Translations under genes and position numbers: made by a program
Notes under the pieces: generated by a model
The model's input: only the letters and a program-made list of their open reading frames with translations
What the model was told of the DNA's origin: nothing
The model's database searches: none
Shown: one piece after another, positions 18,284 to 29,189 of the stretch
Layout: each line of letters begins with the position of its first letter
Numbering within the stretch: position 1 is the stretch's first letter
Source: Geomonas ferrireducens
GTDB lineage: Bacteria > Desulfobacterota > Desulfuromonadia > Geobacterales > Geobacteraceae
Assembly: GCF_004917065.1 (NCBI RefSeq)
Contig: NZ_SSYA01000001.1
Span: 1,744,161 to 1,808,160 of the forward strand
DNA length: 64,000 nt
Direction of reading: 5' to 3'

Positions 18284-20188
18284 CTAGCGTATCCGGTTCA
18301 GCCTGTGCTGGTAGAGGTAATCCGCCCCCTGGTAGTAGGCGAGCATGTCGGTCAGCATGGCGTCCGAGACCGGCTCTGCTTGCGCTTTGCCGCTCTTTCT
18401 GTCCACCTTGTATTGTGCCGCGTACTGCTGGGGGCCGAGCACGAGGAGCCTGTCCTCGGTGAGGTACCCAAGCTTCTGATAGGTCGACACAAAGGCGCGC
18501 GGGGCCTCTTTGGAATCCTTCAGTACGTCCCGCCCAAGGAAGTCACTCTTATAGCTCATATTCATCAGGCCGAGGACGGTCGGTGCCACGTCGATCTGGC
18601 TCATCATCCTGTCGACGCGCGCGGGTTTCACGTGGGCCGGGGAGTAGACGAGGAGCGGGATCTCGTACTTCTTGATCGGGATGTCCGTTTTCCCCGCGCT
18701 GCTCGCGCAGTGGTCCGCGACGATGACGAAGACGGTGTCCTTGAACCACGGCTTGCTGCTCGCTTCGGCCACGAGCCTGCCGATCGCGTAATCGGCGTAT
18801 TTGACCCCGCCCTTTCTGCCACCGCTTTTCGAAGGGATGTCGATGCGGCCGGCGGGGTAGGTGAAGGGGCGATGGTTCGAGGTGGTCATCACCATGGAGA
18901 AGAAGGGCTTCTTCGCGGCGTAAGATTTGTCCCCCTCGCGGATCACCTTGCGGAAGAGGTCCTCGTCGCATACCCCCCAGACGTTGGAAAAGGTCACCTC
19001 GTTCTTGGCGAAGTCCTGACGGTCCACGATCGAGTAACCGTTGCCGGAGAAGAAGGCGTTCATGTTGTCGAAGTAGCCGTGCCCCGCGTAGATGAACTTG
19101 GACTCGTATCCCTTGCCGTTCAGGATTTCACCCCAGGAGCGGAACCCGCCGTTGTTCGGACGTTTGACGATCGACGTCCCCGGCAGGGGGGGGATGGAGA
19201 GGGTGAGCGCCTCCAGGCCGCGGATGGTGCGGGTGCCGTTGGCGTAGAGGTTGGTGAAAAGAAGCGACTGGGAGGCAAGGCGGTCCAGGTTCGGCGTCAG
19301 GTGGTCTTTGTTGCCGAAGACGCCCAGGTATTCGCCGGAGAGGCTCTCCTCGGTGATCACCACCAGGTTAAGCCGTTTTTCCGGACCTTCGCCGCGGATC
19401 TCCCTGGTGAAGCGCTCGGACTTAGGGTCGGCGAAGCGGTTGTTTCTCTCGGCCACCAGGGTCCTCAAGCGCGCGTTCACCTTGTCCTGAGGCAGGGTGC
19501 GGTAGAACCTCGTAAAGGAAAGCTCGTTGTTCACGAACGCGGCGAAGAGGTTGTAGACCCCGTTGCCGGCGATCTCGTTGGCGAAGTTGTTCTGTGAGAT
19601 CGCCGATTGCGAGATGTTGACCACGCCGTAGGAGAGAAGCGGAGCGATGAGCAGCACGGCGCCGATCTTGTGGTATGTGCCGTTGAAGGTGACCTCGGCG
19701 CCACGGGCGATGGCCCTGCGCAGAAACCAGGAAGCCGCAACGGCGACCGTTGCGATGCCCGAGAAGATCACCGGGAGGGGATACGACTCCTTGATGTTGC
19801 CGATAACCTCGGTGGTGTAGAGCAGGTAGTCGACGGCGATGAAGTTGAAGCGTGTACCGAATTCATCGAAGAAGAGGTACTCGGCGCAGATGTCGAAGAC
19901 CAGCACGCTTACGAACAGCGCGAAGAGCACCCGCACGCCCCAGACATGCCAGCGGTGCGTCGTCACCCGGCGCGGCATGACGATTAAGTAGAGCGCCAGC
20001 GGTATGAGGGCGTAAGCGAGCGTAGCCAGGTCGAAGTAGAACCCGGTGCAGGCGGCCTTGAGGATGAGGGAAAGCTTCAGGCCCGACCCTTTGGGGGCCA
20101 TGCTGAGGAGCATGATGCGGATAGCGGCGTTTACTGAAAGGAAGGTGCAGGAGACAAGGGCGACAAGGCCCAGTCGGCGTTGCGGCAT
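18284..20188 (-). CDS. LtaS/MdoB-type sulfatase-fold membrane enzyme
   Basis: A 634-residue inner-membrane protein. About five N-terminal helices (residues 5-190) precede a periplasmic alkaline-phosphatase-superfamily domain (about 270-600). Metal/catalytic motifs are VVITEESLSGEYLGVFG, the likely Thr nucleophile in NGTRTIRGLEAL (about 325), TSNHRPFTYP and VIVADHC. Members transfer phosphoglycerol or phosphoethanolamine from lipids to envelope glycans or LPS. Which transfer this one does is not evident; a Gram-negative host argues against lipoteichoic acid. Single gene with its own terminator. Confidence 0.85.
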   Translation of the reverse strand: MPQRRLGLVALVSCTFLSVNAAIRIMLLSMAPKGSGLKLSLILKAACTGFYFDLATLAYALIPLALYLIVMPRRVTTHRWHVWGVRVLFALFVSVLVFDICAEYLFFDEFGTRFNFIAVDYLLYTTEVIGNIKESYPLPVIFSGIATVAVAASWFLRRAIARGAEVTFNGTYHKIGAVLLIAPLLSYGVVNISQSAISQNNFANEIAGNGVYNLFAAFVNNELSFTRFYRTLPQDKVNARLRTLVAERNNRFADPKSERFTREIRGEGPEKRLNLVVITEESLSGEYLGVFGNKDHLTPNLDRLASQSLLFTNLYANGTRTIRGLEALTLSIPPLPGTSIVKRPNNGGFRSWGEILNGKGYESKFIYAGHGYFDNMNAFFSGNGYSIVDRQDFAKNEVTFSNVWGVCDEDLFRKVIREGDKSYAAKKPFFSMVMTTSNHRPFTYPAGRIDIPSKSGGRKGGVKYADYAIGRLVAEASSKPWFKDTVFVIVADHCASSAGKTDIPIKKYEIPLLVYSPAHVKPARVDRMMSQIDVAPTVLGLMNMSYKSDFLGRDVLKDSKEAPRAFVSTYQKLGYLTEDRLLVLGPQQYAAQYKVDRKSGKAQAEPVSDAMLTDMLAYYQGADYLYQHRLNRIR

Positions 20189-20262
20189 GTATTAACCTCA
20201 CAATTGTCGTGATACTGCGCCACAAAGCATACGACAAGGCGCCTTTCCGAAAGATTGCAGAG

Positions 20263-20282
20263 AGATGACATTTTTGTCATCT
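20263..20282. promoter_or_regulatory. Perfect palindrome AGATGACA-TTTT-TGTCATCT
   Basis: An 8-bp perfect inverted repeat with a TTTT spacer lies between the hybrid kinase gene (ends 20301) and the LtaS-type gene (starts 20188). It is placed about 75 bp before the latter's start codon. It could be an operator for that gene or a weak hairpin at the end of the kinase transcript; there is no long U-run. Confidence 0.45.
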
Positions 20283-20300
20283 GTGCGGCCCCTTGCGCCC

Positions 20301-22526
20301 TTATGCTTCCCCTTCCGGCCCCTCGCCCAGCGAAGGGGCATCCGCAGGGGGGGGCGGGGACGCATCGATCACTTCACGCACCTTCACGGCGAGGTCGGTC
20401 ATGGAGAAAGGCTTCGAGATGAAGTTCACCCCCTTCTCCAGCACGCCATGGTGGGCAATCACGTTGGCGGTGTAGCCGGACATGAAGAGGCACTTAGCTT
20501 TCGGGCAGAGCGGCTGCAGCCTGCGCGCCAGCTCCCGCCCGTTCATCTCGGGCATGACCACGTCGGTGACGATGAGGTCGATCTGCCGCCCGTTCTCGCC
20601 GGCTAATTCCAGCGCCTCGGAAGGGGTCTTGGCGGAGATGACCTGGTACCCCTGCAAGGCGAGGAACGACACCGCCACGTCGCGGATGCTCGGCTCGTCC
20701 TCCACGATCAGGATGGTCTCGTTCCCCCGGGTCTCCTTGGCGGCGGTCGGCTCGGCGAGCGGTCCCGCCTCGTCCCCCCGGTGCCGCGGCATGTAAATCT
20801 TGAAGGTGGTTCCCTTGCCCGGCTCGCTGTAAGTGTTGATGAAGCCGCTGTTTTGCCTGACTATGCCGTACACGGTGGCGAGGCCCAGCCCGGTCCCGCG
20901 TCCCACGTCCTTAGTCGAGAAGAACGGTTCGAAGATGTGGGAGAGGGTCTCGTGGTCCATGCCGCAGCCGTCGTCGCTCACGGCGAGCATGACGTAGTCG
21001 CCGGGGACGAAGCCGAAGTGGGCGTTGCAGTAGTCGGTGTCGAAGACGACGTTGCGGGTTTCGATGGTGATCTTGCCGACGTCGACGATGGCGTCGCGGG
21101 CGTTGACGCAGAGGTTGGCGACAATCTGGTCCAGTTGGGAAGGGTCCATGCAGACCCGCCACAGCTCCGCCCCGGGTCCCCAGGCGAGGTCAATGTCCTC
21201 ACCCACCAGGCGCTTCAGCATCTTGAGCATCTGCTCCACGGCCCCGTTCAGGTCCAGAACCCTCGGCGCGATGGTCTGCCTGCGGGCGAAACCGAGGAGC
21301 TGGCTGGTAAGAGCCGCCGATTTGTCCGCGGCCTGACGGATGCCTTCGAAGCGGGACCGTGCCGGATGCTCGGGCGGCAGTTCCCGTGCCCCCAACTGGG
21401 CGAGCCCCATGATGACGGTAAGGAGGTTGTTGAAGTCGTGGGCCACACCGCCTGCAAGCCTTCCCACCGACTCCATCTTCTGGGCCTGCTGCAACTGCGC
21501 CTCCAGGGCAGCCTTCTCCTTCTCGGCGCGTTTCAGCTCGGTCAGGTCCGAGATCAAAACGTAGAAACCGCGGACGTTCCCATCCACGGTGTCGGGGATG
21601 TAATGGGCCCAGTGGTACCAGGTCTCCCCTCCCCGGACGGTGGTCCTCTGGAAGTGCTGCGGCTCCCCCGCGAGGGCGGCTCGCGCATGCGGCTCGTTCT
21701 GCCCGGCGAGCTCCGGCCCGAGGATTTCGTTCATCCCCTTGCCGATGATATCTTCGGCGTCTTTACCGACCCACTGCCGGTATTCGCGGTTCGCGAAGCG
21801 GCAGGTGAGATCGCTGTCCCAGTAGCAGACCATGCCCGGCAACTGCTCGGTCATAAGGCGCAGGAAGCGCTCGTTCGCGCTCAGGGCGTTTTCGAAGCGC
21901 TTTCTTTCGGTGATGTCCTCGGTGAAGATGAGGATGCCGCCGACCTCTCCGGCCGCGTCATACCAGGGGCGGATCTCCCACCTCACGTACTGTACCGCCC
22001 CGTCCCCCCTGACGAATTCATCAGCTTCCTCCGAGAGGATCTCGCCGGCGAGTCCGCGGCGGTGGAACTCCTTCCAGCGTTCGGAGATCTCGGGGAACAC
22101 CTCGTAGTGCGAGCGACCGAGGACGTCGCCGTCACCCAGGCCGTACATGGCGAGCCAGCGGCGGCTCACCTGCAGGTAGCGCATCTCGCGGTCGAACATC
22201 GCCAGCGACACCGGGGCGTACTCGAAGAACAGTCGCAGGTGGGCGTTTCTCTGGTTCAGGGTTTCCAGGCTTTGCAGGCGGGCGCCGTCGGCCGCAGCCA
22301 CGGCGTTGAGGTATCGGTCGATTAAGACGTAGAGAAGGGTCGCGGTGCAGAGGATGAAGAGAAAGCCCTTGGCGACGGCGATCCGCATCAGCATCTGCCG
22401 GTCGTCGAAGAGCCAGTCAAGGACCGTGTCCGATCCGTAGATCCAGGCGAGGCCGAAGACGGCGTAGATGGCGACGATCCGTACCGTTTCCCTTCGATTT
22501 TGGCGCAGGCGCGTGAACATCGTCAT
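20301..22526 (-). CDS. Hybrid PAS histidine kinase with C-terminal receiver
   Basis: A 741-residue sensor. Two N-terminal membrane helices (about 15-33 and 45-65) are followed by two PAS/PAC domains (about 90-215 and 225-345), a HisKA with [16 protein letters not shown] (about 370; the HDFNN form of this subfamily), HATPase ([25 protein letters not shown]) and a receiver (about 610-735; IVEDEPS, phospho-acceptor [14 protein letters not shown]). The ATG at 22526 overlaps the upstream kinase stop as ATGA, though an in-frame start 8 codons earlier exists. Third gene of a regulator-kinase-hybrid kinase unit. Confidence 0.88.
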   Translation of the reverse strand: MTMFTRLRQNRRETVRIVAIYAVFGLAWIYGSDTVLDWLFDDRQMLMRIAVAKGFLFILCTATLLYVLIDRYLNAVAAADGARLQSLETLNQRNAHLRLFFEYAPVSLAMFDREMRYLQVSRRWLAMYGLGDGDVLGRSHYEVFPEISERWKEFHRRGLAGEILSEEADEFVRGDGAVQYVRWEIRPWYDAAGEVGGILIFTEDITERKRFENALSANERFLRLMTEQLPGMVCYWDSDLTCRFANREYRQWVGKDAEDIIGKGMNEILGPELAGQNEPHARAALAGEPQHFQRTTVRGGETWYHWAHYIPDTVDGNVRGFYVLISDLTELKRAEKEKAALEAQLQQAQKMESVGRLAGGVAHDFNNLLTVIMGLAQLGARELPPEHPARSRFEGIRQAADKSAALTSQLLGFARRQTIAPRVLDLNGAVEQMLKMLKRLVGEDIDLAWGPGAELWRVCMDPSQLDQIVANLCVNARDAIVDVGKITIETRNVVFDTDYCNAHFGFVPGDYVMLAVSDDGCGMDHETLSHIFEPFFSTKDVGRGTGLGLATVYGIVRQNSGFINTYSEPGKGTTFKIYMPRHRGDEAGPLAEPTAAKETRGNETILIVEDEPSIRDVAVSFLALQGYQVISAKTPSEALELAGENGRQIDLIVTDVVMPEMNGRELARRLQPLCPKAKCLFMSGYTANVIAHHGVLEKGVNFISKPFSMTDLAVKVREVIDASPPPPADAPSLGEGPEGEA

Positions 22527-23977
22527 ACTTCCTGTGCTGCCGGTGCGCATTCATGCGCGCGGCACCCCGGGCGGGGAGGAGGAAAGCCGAGGGTAACCGC
22601 CGTTCCCTTGCCGGGAGCGCTCGCCATCGAGACGGTGCCGCCGTGCAGGCTCATGATGGAGCGGACGATGGCGAGCCCCAGCCCGCTTCCCTGGTTGTAG
22701 ACCTGGCGTGCCTGGGGCGAGCGGTAGAAACGGTCGAAGACGCGCGGGAGCTCAGCCGGGTCCACTCCCATGCCGTCGTCCTCGATGATCAGCTCGAGCC
22801 CCCCGTCGGAGAGCGGCCTTAGCATCACCCTGATCTCGCCGAACTTCTTCGTGTAATGCAGGGCGTTTGAGATCAGGTTCCCCACGGCGCGCTGGAACAG
22901 GTGCGGGTCGACGCAGGCCTCCCCCTCCCCCTCGATGACGATGACGGTGTTATCCTCGTCCGCCACGTTGCCGTAGTAGTCTGCCAGCCGCTCCACCTCG
23001 GCGCGGACGTCGATCAGCTCCGGCTGATAGGAACGGTCCGGGCGCGCCAGGAACAGGATGTCCACCACCATGCGGGAGAGCCGCTCGTACTCTTCAATGG
23101 CGGACTCGATGATGCGGCGGTACTCGTCCTCGGAGCGGGCACGGGAAAGGGCGACCTCCGCCTCGCCGCGCAGGTTGTTGATCGGGGTGCGCAGTTCGTG
23201 GGCGAGGTTGGCGGAAAATTCCGATAGGCGGCCGAAGGATTCCTCGAGCCGCTCCAGCATCGCGTCCAGGGCGACCGCAAGTTCTTCCAGTTCACGCGGC
23301 GAGCCCACCATCCGGGTGCGCTGGTGCAGGTCGGCCTCGGTGATGCCGGAGAGCTTGTCCGCCATCTCCTTGAGAGGTCTGAGCCCCCTGTGCGCGATGA
23401 TGACCCCGAGCACGGCGGCGAGCACCAGCCCGATCACCACCGAAGACGCGGTCCGGATCAGGTACTTGGACATGAGGGCGTCGTCCTCGGTGATGTCCAG
23501 GGCGACCTGTACCAGCCGGTAATGTGGGTCGTCGTTGCGCCCGGCCCAGGCGGCGTTCAGCAGGTAGTGCTTCTTTTTCCCGGCGCGATACTTGACGCCG
23601 CGGCCGATCTTCTCGCTGCTGGTCACCGCAGGCGGGAAGAGGTCCACCGGAATGGTCTCTATCCCGTGGGACTGCAGCAGGGTACGCCCCTCCGCGTCCT
23701 GGATGCGCACCAGGTGGTGGCTTTGCTGTCCCGGCTTGTTGGCGGGCATCTGGTCTTTGAGCGCGTCGGGATGACGGGCGATGATGTCCCTCAAGTTGAC
23801 GATGCGCTCGACAAGGAAGTCGTTGTCCTCGTAGTCGAGGTCCTTGGATAGCCGCTTGAACTGGAACCAGTTCGTGCACAAAAGGATCAAAAGCGTCGCG
23901 ACGAAGTAGAAGCCGACCAGGCGGGCGGTAAGCGAGATGGCGCGGGGGCGGTCAGGACGCTTCTTCGTCGATGACAT
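22523..23977 (-). CDS. Sensor histidine kinase (CusS-like)
   Basis: A 484-residue membrane kinase. TM1 (about 20-38), a periplasmic region (about 40-170), TM2 (about 180-200), a HAMP domain (about 200-255, [14 protein letters not shown]), HisKA with [20 protein letters not shown] (about 265-285), and HATPase ([40 protein letters not shown]). The layout and [13 protein letters not shown] sequence are like heavy-metal sensor kinases of the CusS group. It overlaps its response regulator by 26 bp, a strong sign they are partners. The metal, if any, is not deducible. Confidence 0.9.
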   Translation of the reverse strand: MSSTKKRPDRPRAISLTARLVGFYFVATLLILLCTNWFQFKRLSKDLDYEDNDFLVERIVNLRDIIARHPDALKDQMPANKPGQQSHHLVRIQDAEGRTLLQSHGIETIPVDLFPPAVTSSEKIGRGVKYRAGKKKHYLLNAAWAGRNDDPHYRLVQVALDITEDDALMSKYLIRTASSVVIGLVLAAVLGVIIAHRGLRPLKEMADKLSGITEADLHQRTRMVGSPRELEELAVALDAMLERLEESFGRLSEFSANLAHELRTPINNLRGEAEVALSRARSEDEYRRIIESAIEEYERLSRMVVDILFLARPDRSYQPELIDVRAEVERLADYYGNVADEDNTVIVIEGEGEACVDPHLFQRAVGNLISNALHYTKKFGEIRVMLRPLSDGGLELIIEDDGMGVDPAELPRVFDRFYRSPQARQVYNQGSGLGLAIVRSIMSLHGGTVSMASAPGKGTAVTLGFPPPRPGCRAHECAPAAQEV

Positions 23978-24629
23978 AGCCGACCCCCCTGATGGTGTGG
24001 ATGAGCTTCAGCGTGAAGGGGTCATCCACCTTCTTCCTGAGCCTTCTGATGGCGACGTCGACCACGTTGGTGTCGCTGTCGAAATTGATCCCCCAGACCT
24101 GCTCCGATATCGTGGTGCGCGAGAGTACCTCGCTGCGGCGCCGCAGCATAAGGGTAAGCAGTTGGAACTCCTTTGCGGTGAGGTCGAGCGATTGACCCGC
24201 CCGACGTGCCTTGTGGCGTACCATGTCGAGTTCGAGGTCTGCCATCCTCAAAAGTTCGGACTGTTGCAGCGGGTGGCGGCGCAGTATGATCCTGATGCGG
24301 GCAAGCAGCTCCGAGAAGGCGTACGGCTTCACCAGGTAGTCGTCCGCCCCGAGCTCCAGGCCGTGCACCCGGTCATGCACCGCGTCGCGCGCGGAAAGGA
24401 AGATGACCGGGACGTCGTTGCCCGCCGCGCGCAGCTCCTCGATGATGGCCCAGCCACCCTTTACCGGGAGCATGACGTCCAGGATGATGAGGTCGTAACT
24501 TTCCGTCATGGCGAGGTGCAGCCCGTCCTCGCCGTCGTTGGCGATGTCGACGCTGAAGCCGTTTTCGGTAAGGCCTTTCTTGAGGTAATTGGCGGCCTTT
24601 TGCTCGTCTTCGATGATGAGGATGCGCAT
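23952..24629 (-). CDS. OmpR/CusR-family response regulator
   Basis: A 225-residue transcription factor. The receiver (about 1-120) has IIEDEQKAA, phospho-acceptor LIILDVMLP and the [14 protein letters not shown] segment. The winged-helix DNA-binding domain (about 130-222) has [22 protein letters not shown] and [16 protein letters not shown], ending with [10 protein letters not shown]. It is the first gene of the kinase unit and overlaps the CusS-like kinase gene. No metal efflux genes are adjacent in this window, so the regulated genes are elsewhere. Confidence 0.92.
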   Translation of the reverse strand: MRILIIEDEQKAANYLKKGLTENGFSVDIANDGEDGLHLAMTESYDLIILDVMLPVKGGWAIIEELRAAGNDVPVIFLSARDAVHDRVHGLELGADDYLVKPYAFSELLARIRIILRRHPLQQSELLRMADLELDMVRHKARRAGQSLDLTAKEFQLLTLMLRRRSEVLSRTTISEQVWGINFDSDTNVVDVAIRRLRKKVDDPFTLKLIHTIRGVGYVIDEEAS

Positions 24630-24698
24630 CTTACTCCCAGCCTTTCATGAGTTTGCCGGTCGAGTATATATCATCGGCGCGCGGAGAGCGATAACTTC

Positions 24699-27152
24699 TT
24701 ACACCCTGAACCATCCCACCATGCCGTTCAACTCCGTGGCGAGTTGCGACAGCCCCCCCGACGAATGGCTTATGTCGGTGAAGGAACTCCTGAGCTCCCT
24801 GGCGATGGTGTGGATGCCGTCCATGTTTTTCGAGACCTCCTCGCTGGTCGACGACTGCTCCTCGGCGGCTACGGCGATCCTCTGCACCATGTCGGCCACC
24901 TGCTCGACGTAGTTCACGATCTCCCCGATGGCGACCAGGGTCTGCTGCACCTGCCCCTGCACCGTCACCACCGACTCCCGCTCTTCGTGCATGAAGGCGA
25001 CGGAGTCCCTGACGCTGTTCTGCATGGTCTTGACGGTCTGCGATATCTCCTGGGTCGCCGTCGCGGTCCGTTCGGCGAGTTCGCGCACGTTGTCGGCCAC
25101 CACCGCGAAGCCGCGCCCCTGTTCGCCGGCGCGCGCCGCCTCGATCGCCGCGTTGAGCGCAAGGAGGTTCGTCTGGTTCGCGATGTCGTTTATGAGGGTC
25201 ACCACGTCGCTGATTTCCTCGGACTGTTTGCCGAGAGATTCCACCTTCTGGGCGGCCTCCTTCACCGATTCGGCGAACCGGTCGAGCTCCCGCGCCGTTG
25301 TCTGCATCGCCACCTTGCCCCGGTCGGCGATCCCCTTCATCTGCACCGCGGCGTCGGAGGTATCCGTCGAATTCTTCGCCACCTCCACCGTGGTCTGCGT
25401 CATCTCGGTCATGGCGGTGGCGGACTGGTCGATGCGCGTGCTCTGCTCTTCGGCGCCCCGCTCGAGGGCAACGGCCGTCGCGGAAAGTTCCTCGGAGCTG
25501 CTGGCGAGGCTTTGGGTCGCGTCCTTTATCTTCCCGACCATGCCGCGCAGGTTGTTCACCATCTCTCCCATGGCGAGCTGGACCTTGCCCACCTCGTCGC
25601 CGTTGTTGGTGTCGATGCGGACCGACAGGTCACCCTTGGCCACCGCCTGAGACACCCCGAGCAGTTGGGCGAGCGGCTGCGATATGGAGCGGTAGACCCA
25701 AACACCGAAGACGATCCCGAAGAGGATGGCCCCGAGGCTGATGGCGCCGATCAGCAGGGTCGAGAAGCGGACCATCCTGTTCACCGTCGTGATCGCCTTT
25801 TCCTGGTCCACCTGGGCCACGCTCACCGTCTTTTGCCCGCTTTCCGCCTGTTTCTGAACGATCTCGCGCAGCTTGCCCATGGCGGCCGTCGCCTTTACCT
25901 CCATGTCCAGGCGGTTGCGGATCTTCGAGAGCACCCCGTCCTTCACGAAGAGGAGTCCCTTCACCGTGCCGAGGGCCCCCTCCGCCTGGTGCAGCAGCGC
26001 GGTCTCGGTGCGCGCGTTCAGTTTTACGAGCGACCGGGAGAGCTGGGCGTCCACCTGTCCTATGCGGCTGAACAGCCCGTTCAATTCGCCTTCGATCGCG
26101 TCGACGTCCTTGGCGCTCGTCGCGGTGAAAAGGCGCGAGGCGAGGCCGTCCACCTTGAGGCCAAGGGAAAGGAGTTCCGAGTTGTTCGCCATCACCCCGG
26201 TGGCGACGGTGGAGTTACCGAAATAGGAGGCCTGCTTGCGTGTCTCCGAGCCGAGGGTATCGGTGGCCATGGCGGACTCCTGCTCGAGCACCAGGTTCAC
26301 CGCATTCATCTTCTGGATAATCTCGGAGAAGAGCTGGTCCCGCGCCGAGGTATCGGTGACGCCGGGGTCGAGGGTCGCGCCTTGGGCCTTGCCGAACGGG
26401 ACGATCCTGGCGTTCAGGTATTTGAGGTCGTTCGAGATGCCGCTGGAACTTTTGGCGGCTTCGTTTTGCAGGGCCTTGCTCATGGCGGTGTTGCACTTTG
26501 CCTGGGAGATGAGGACGCCTTTTCTGGTGGACGCCTTGCTGACTTCCAAAAGCCCGAGGTGGAAGTCCTTCATGGTAAGCTTCAGCGCCTCCACGCTGCG
26601 GGCGCGGTCCGAGACGTTCTTTGTTTCCGTCACCGATCTGCTGTAGGAACTGGAGCTCGTCGACTGTAGCCCCTTGATCTTGGCATCGAGCTCCTTGAGG
26701 CGGGTAGTTGCCTCAAGGAGCCGATCGTTTATCGCCTTGTTGGCCGTGGTGGCGTCCTCTTCTGCCTTCAATTTCCCAGAGGTAACCGTGAAGAGTTCCG
26801 TGGCTATGCCGGCCAAGGCCTCGTGAGCCTCCAGCTTCACGTCGCCGGAGAGGGCCTGCAGCGCCTCCTGCCCGGTCGCCACCTGTGCGAGCGTCTTCTC
26901 CGCCTCTGCCTTCGCGTTCTGGAACTCGCTGCGGTTTCTGGATGCGCTGACCTTGATGAGGTCAGCCGTTGCTTCCTGGATCTGGCGCTGGAACTCCACG
27001 GTTCTCATCTGGAACGGGGTGCTGCGCTGGGTGAGGTCCTTCAGTTTGCTATCGACGAAGCGCATGCCGACGATGCTGGCGATGGCGACCCCGGCGACGA
27101 TCAGGATCACGATGATTACGTTGAGGGTAAGTTTGGTCTTGATGGTCATCAT
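24699..27152 (-). CDS. Methyl-accepting chemotaxis protein with a very long periplasmic domain
   Basis: An 817-residue chemoreceptor. TM1 is about residues 10-30 and TM2 about 463-487, giving a helical Ala/Ser/Thr-rich periplasmic sensor of some 430 residues, more than twice the usual length. HAMP follows (about 488-540) and then the signalling domain; the tip reads [33 protein letters not shown]-like (about 650-680). Start codons ATG-ATG at 27152/27149 follow GGAGTGA. It lies 43 bp after the PstS-like gene, which suggests that the binding protein delivers its ligand to this receptor. Confidence 0.9.
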   Translation of the reverse strand: MMTIKTKLTLNVIIVILIVAGVAIASIVGMRFVDSKLKDLTQRSTPFQMRTVEFQRQIQEATADLIKVSASRNRSEFQNAKAEAEKTLAQVATGQEALQALSGDVKLEAHEALAGIATELFTVTSGKLKAEEDATTANKAINDRLLEATTRLKELDAKIKGLQSTSSSSYSRSVTETKNVSDRARSVEALKLTMKDFHLGLLEVSKASTRKGVLISQAKCNTAMSKALQNEAAKSSSGISNDLKYLNARIVPFGKAQGATLDPGVTDTSARDQLFSEIIQKMNAVNLVLEQESAMATDTLGSETRKQASYFGNSTVATGVMANNSELLSLGLKVDGLASRLFTATSAKDVDAIEGELNGLFSRIGQVDAQLSRSLVKLNARTETALLHQAEGALGTVKGLLFVKDGVLSKIRNRLDMEVKATAAMGKLREIVQKQAESGQKTVSVAQVDQEKAITTVNRMVRFSTLLIGAISLGAILFGIVFGVWVYRSISQPLAQLLGVSQAVAKGDLSVRIDTNNGDEVGKVQLAMGEMVNNLRGMVGKIKDATQSLASSSEELSATAVALERGAEEQSTRIDQSATAMTEMTQTTVEVAKNSTDTSDAAVQMKGIADRGKVAMQTTARELDRFAESVKEAAQKVESLGKQSEEISDVVTLINDIANQTNLLALNAAIEAARAGEQGRGFAVVADNVRELAERTATATQEISQTVKTMQNSVRDSVAFMHEERESVVTVQGQVQQTLVAIGEIVNYVEQVADMVQRIAVAAEEQSSTSEEVSKNMDGIHTIARELRSSFTDISHSSGGLSQLATELNGMVGWFRV

Positions 27153-27195
27153 TCACTCCGTCCTTGCGCTGAAGTCCTCTCCCTGGTGCATCACC

Positions 27196-27954
27196 CTACT
27201 GCCTGATGTACTTCTGCCCCTCGCCGTTTATGAAGGCGATGAGCTTGCGGACCTTCGGGGTCGGTTCCCCCTTGGTGACCAGGATGACCGGGCGCGCCAC
27301 GTCTGGGGTCTTCACCGTCTTGATGGTGGCGTCCACCATGGTGACCGGTCCGAAGGCTATGGCCTCGGGATTCGCGGCAACCTTCTCGCGCACGTCCTCG
27401 AAACGCCCCGCATCCACCACGTCCGCGGCGAACGGGGCGTCTGCCATGGCGAGCTTTTTGAAGGCGGCGTTGGTGGCGGGGTTGATCGAGGAAAGTACGA
27501 TCAGCACTGGGGCGTCGTTGCCCCCTACCTCCTTCCAGTTGGTGATCTTGCCGGTGAAGATCCCCTTCAGTTGCTCCATGGAAAGGGCGGCGACCGGGTT
27601 GTCCTTGTGGGTGACCGTGTAGATCTTGCTTGCGCCGATCACGCTCGCGACGTACGCGGAGGGCTGGGGAACCTGGATGTTCTCCTTACCGGCTGTCTTC
27701 ACTAGGTCTTCGTAGGCGAGCCCGGCTGCGGAAGCGTCCAGTTCGCCAGCCATCAACTGCTTCAAGGCGAGGGTTGCGCTGCTGAAGTTCAGGTTGATGG
27801 TGATGCCGGTGCTCTTCTCGAAGGCCTCCTTCACCGGCTTCAGATAGCCGTCGATCGGGGCGCCCCCTCCACCCACCTTGATTTCCTCGCCGAAGGCGGC
27901 TCCGCAAAAGACCATCGATGCTGCGACAGTGAGACTGATCAACCTTTTCTTCAT
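27196..27954 (-). CDS. PstS-like periplasmic substrate-binding protein
   Basis: A 252-residue exported protein with signal peptide MKKRLISLTVAASMVFCGAAFG. The mature part has the phosphate-binding-protein-like fold: GGGGAPIDGYLKPV, a mid-region LSMEQLKGIFTGKITNWKEVGG (about 118-140) typical of the PBP-like-2 family, and a C-terminal helix FINGEGQKYIRQ. No ABC permease or ATPase is nearby; instead the next gene is a chemoreceptor. I infer an indirect ligand-sensing role. The ligand may be phosphate or another oxyanion but is not fixed by sequence. The start has an AAGGAGGG ribosome-binding site. Confidence 0.85.
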   Translation of the reverse strand: MKKRLISLTVAASMVFCGAAFGEEIKVGGGGAPIDGYLKPVKEAFEKSTGITINLNFSSATLALKQLMAGELDASAAGLAYEDLVKTAGKENIQVPQPSAYVASVIGASKIYTVTHKDNPVAALSMEQLKGIFTGKITNWKEVGGNDAPVLIVLSSINPATNAAFKKLAMADAPFAADVVDAGRFEDVREKVAANPEAIAFGPVTMVDATIKTVKTPDVARPVILVTKGEPTPKVRKLIAFINGEGQKYIRQ

Positions 27955-28487
27955 CGCTTCCCTCCTTATGGTTTTGTATTGCAGGTGTGTGCTGCTCCTC
28001 GAGCCGCCGGATCTTGTCCGATGGCCTGACTTTGATGATCATGAGAGGGCGGCCGGCACGGAAGGCAACACGACTGCCGGTTTGGCTTTGTTCTCATAGC
28101 TGCTCCTCTCTCTGAATGATTTGGTGCGGTGTGTGAATGAGGCCGCCAGCGGGATGACTAAAAGCTATTCGTCATTGGTATAGTGAGACTTTAGAAATAT
28201 TAATATCATCTGATAGCGTATACGGTGATGCGGCAAAGCGGGGAGGGTGACTTCTTTATTCAGACGCCTGAAACTGACAGCGCTGCAGCACTTTATCTCG
28301 ACCTGCAGGCGTCAATCGTGTATCTGCGACATGGCTGAAAAAGCGGGCGATTGCTGCGTGCCTGGGTACGGGGACGAGTCGAGTTCCGCTTTTGATGCTG
28401 TCGATGCAGGCTCTGGTTGCATTTAAGTGTTTTTATGCAAGGATTCTAATGTTGTTGACGGATGCCCTTTAGGCCAGGAGGAGAGCC
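27955..28487. other. Intergenic region, no gene recognised
   Basis: This 533-bp stretch separates the leftward PstS-like gene from the rightward Cys-rich gene. An AT-rich segment at about 28180-28215 contains ATATTAATAT and may hold a promoter for either direction. No convincing -35/-10 pair, conserved RNA or coding frame was found; the open frames here are short and lack family character. Confidence 0.5.
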
Positions 28488-28886
28488 ATGAGCCGTTCCA
28501 TAATGAGCTGGATCTACCCGGCGGGATGTTTCTCCTTGCCGGAGATCAAGGAAAACCGCTGCCCTCTGTGCGGGAACTTCAGGGCCGACTGCACCTGTAC
28601 CGATTGCCCGCATCCCGTTCTGATCGACGGCAAAGAGGGGATATGCGGCGTGCAGGGCTGTCTGGAACACCTGCTTGACCGGGAGCTGGTTACTCGTATC
28701 GAGATGCTGGAGGGGCAGCTTGCAGGACTCAGGGAGGAGGCGAAAAGAAGAGAACGTCCTACCCCCCCATGCCCGGTATGCGGCGAGGTGCAGGTGGTGG
28801 CCATCTACGACAACGGGCCGTGCTCCTGCCACGGACATTTCTACGCCGGCGAGAAGTACGGCTGGATCAGGAAGGAGAGTTACTGA
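28488..28886 (+). CDS. Cysteine-rich zinc-ribbon-like protein, function unknown
   Basis: A 132-residue soluble protein with about 15 cysteines in CxxC-type clusters: CPLCGNF (about 25), [15 protein letters not shown], then a helical stretch (about 65-90, [16 protein letters not shown]) and CPVCGE plus CSCHGHF near the C-terminus. The pattern suggests two zinc ribbons joined by a helix. I do not recognise the family. The ATG has an AGGAGAG ribosome-binding site. No partner gene is close. Confidence 0.7.
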   Translation: MSRSIMSWIYPAGCFSLPEIKENRCPLCGNFRADCTCTDCPHPVLIDGKEGICGVQGCLEHLLDRELVTRIEMLEGQLAGLREEAKRRERPTPPCPVCGEVQVVAIYDNGPCSCHGHFYAGEKYGWIRKESY

Positions 28887-29189
28887 CGCGGTAGTGTTCC
28901 CCTTGCGCGAGGCCTGCCGAAAGCGCGGCAGGCCTCTTCTCCGCCTCCCCCCCCCCCCAGCACTCTGCACCCGCACCTGCACCTGGTCCACCGTCCACAA
29001 GGTCCACAAGGTCCACAAGGTCCACAAGGTCCACAAGGTCCATAAGGTCCACAAGGTCCACAAGGTCCATAAGGTCCACAAGCAGAGGCACGCCGCTGAC
29101 GGGTAGCAGCGCGCCACGGCAGCGCGTTAGCAGTTGCACAGCGCGCCCCGCTGTTGTATCTATGCTCAATCCGACCCTAGGAGGAGACG
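28887..29189. other. Intergenic region holding a 9-bp tandem array
   Basis: Besides the tandem array at 28994-29081 this gap has a C-rich tract (CCCCCCCCCC near 28950) and GC-rich sequence leading to the GGAGGAG ribosome-binding site of the glycerate kinase gene. No gene is supported. Confidence 0.5.
28994..29081. repeat. 9-bp tandem repeat (AAGGTCCAC)n
   Basis: About ten consecutive copies of a 9-bp unit, GTCCACAAG, three of them with a C-to-T change (GTCCATAAG), lie 110 bp before the glycerate kinase gene. The period divides by three, so the minus strand stays open and reads as a Leu-Trp-Thr repeat, but no real gene is supported. It should be length-variable by replication slippage. Confidence 0.9.

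Noticed and set aside
18284-20188. Lipoteichoic acid synthase as the name for the LtaS-type protein
   Set aside because: The domain fold matches but the Gram-negative envelope makes that substrate unlikely; the broader family name is safer.
28994-29081. Possible CRISPR array
   Set aside because: Units are 9 bp and contiguous with no spacers, and no cas genes are in the window.
28446-29117. Minus-strand frame with a Leu-Trp-Thr repeat
   Set aside because: The repeat arises from the 9-bp DNA array; the rest is antisense to the Cys-rich gene and no start site or family is evident.
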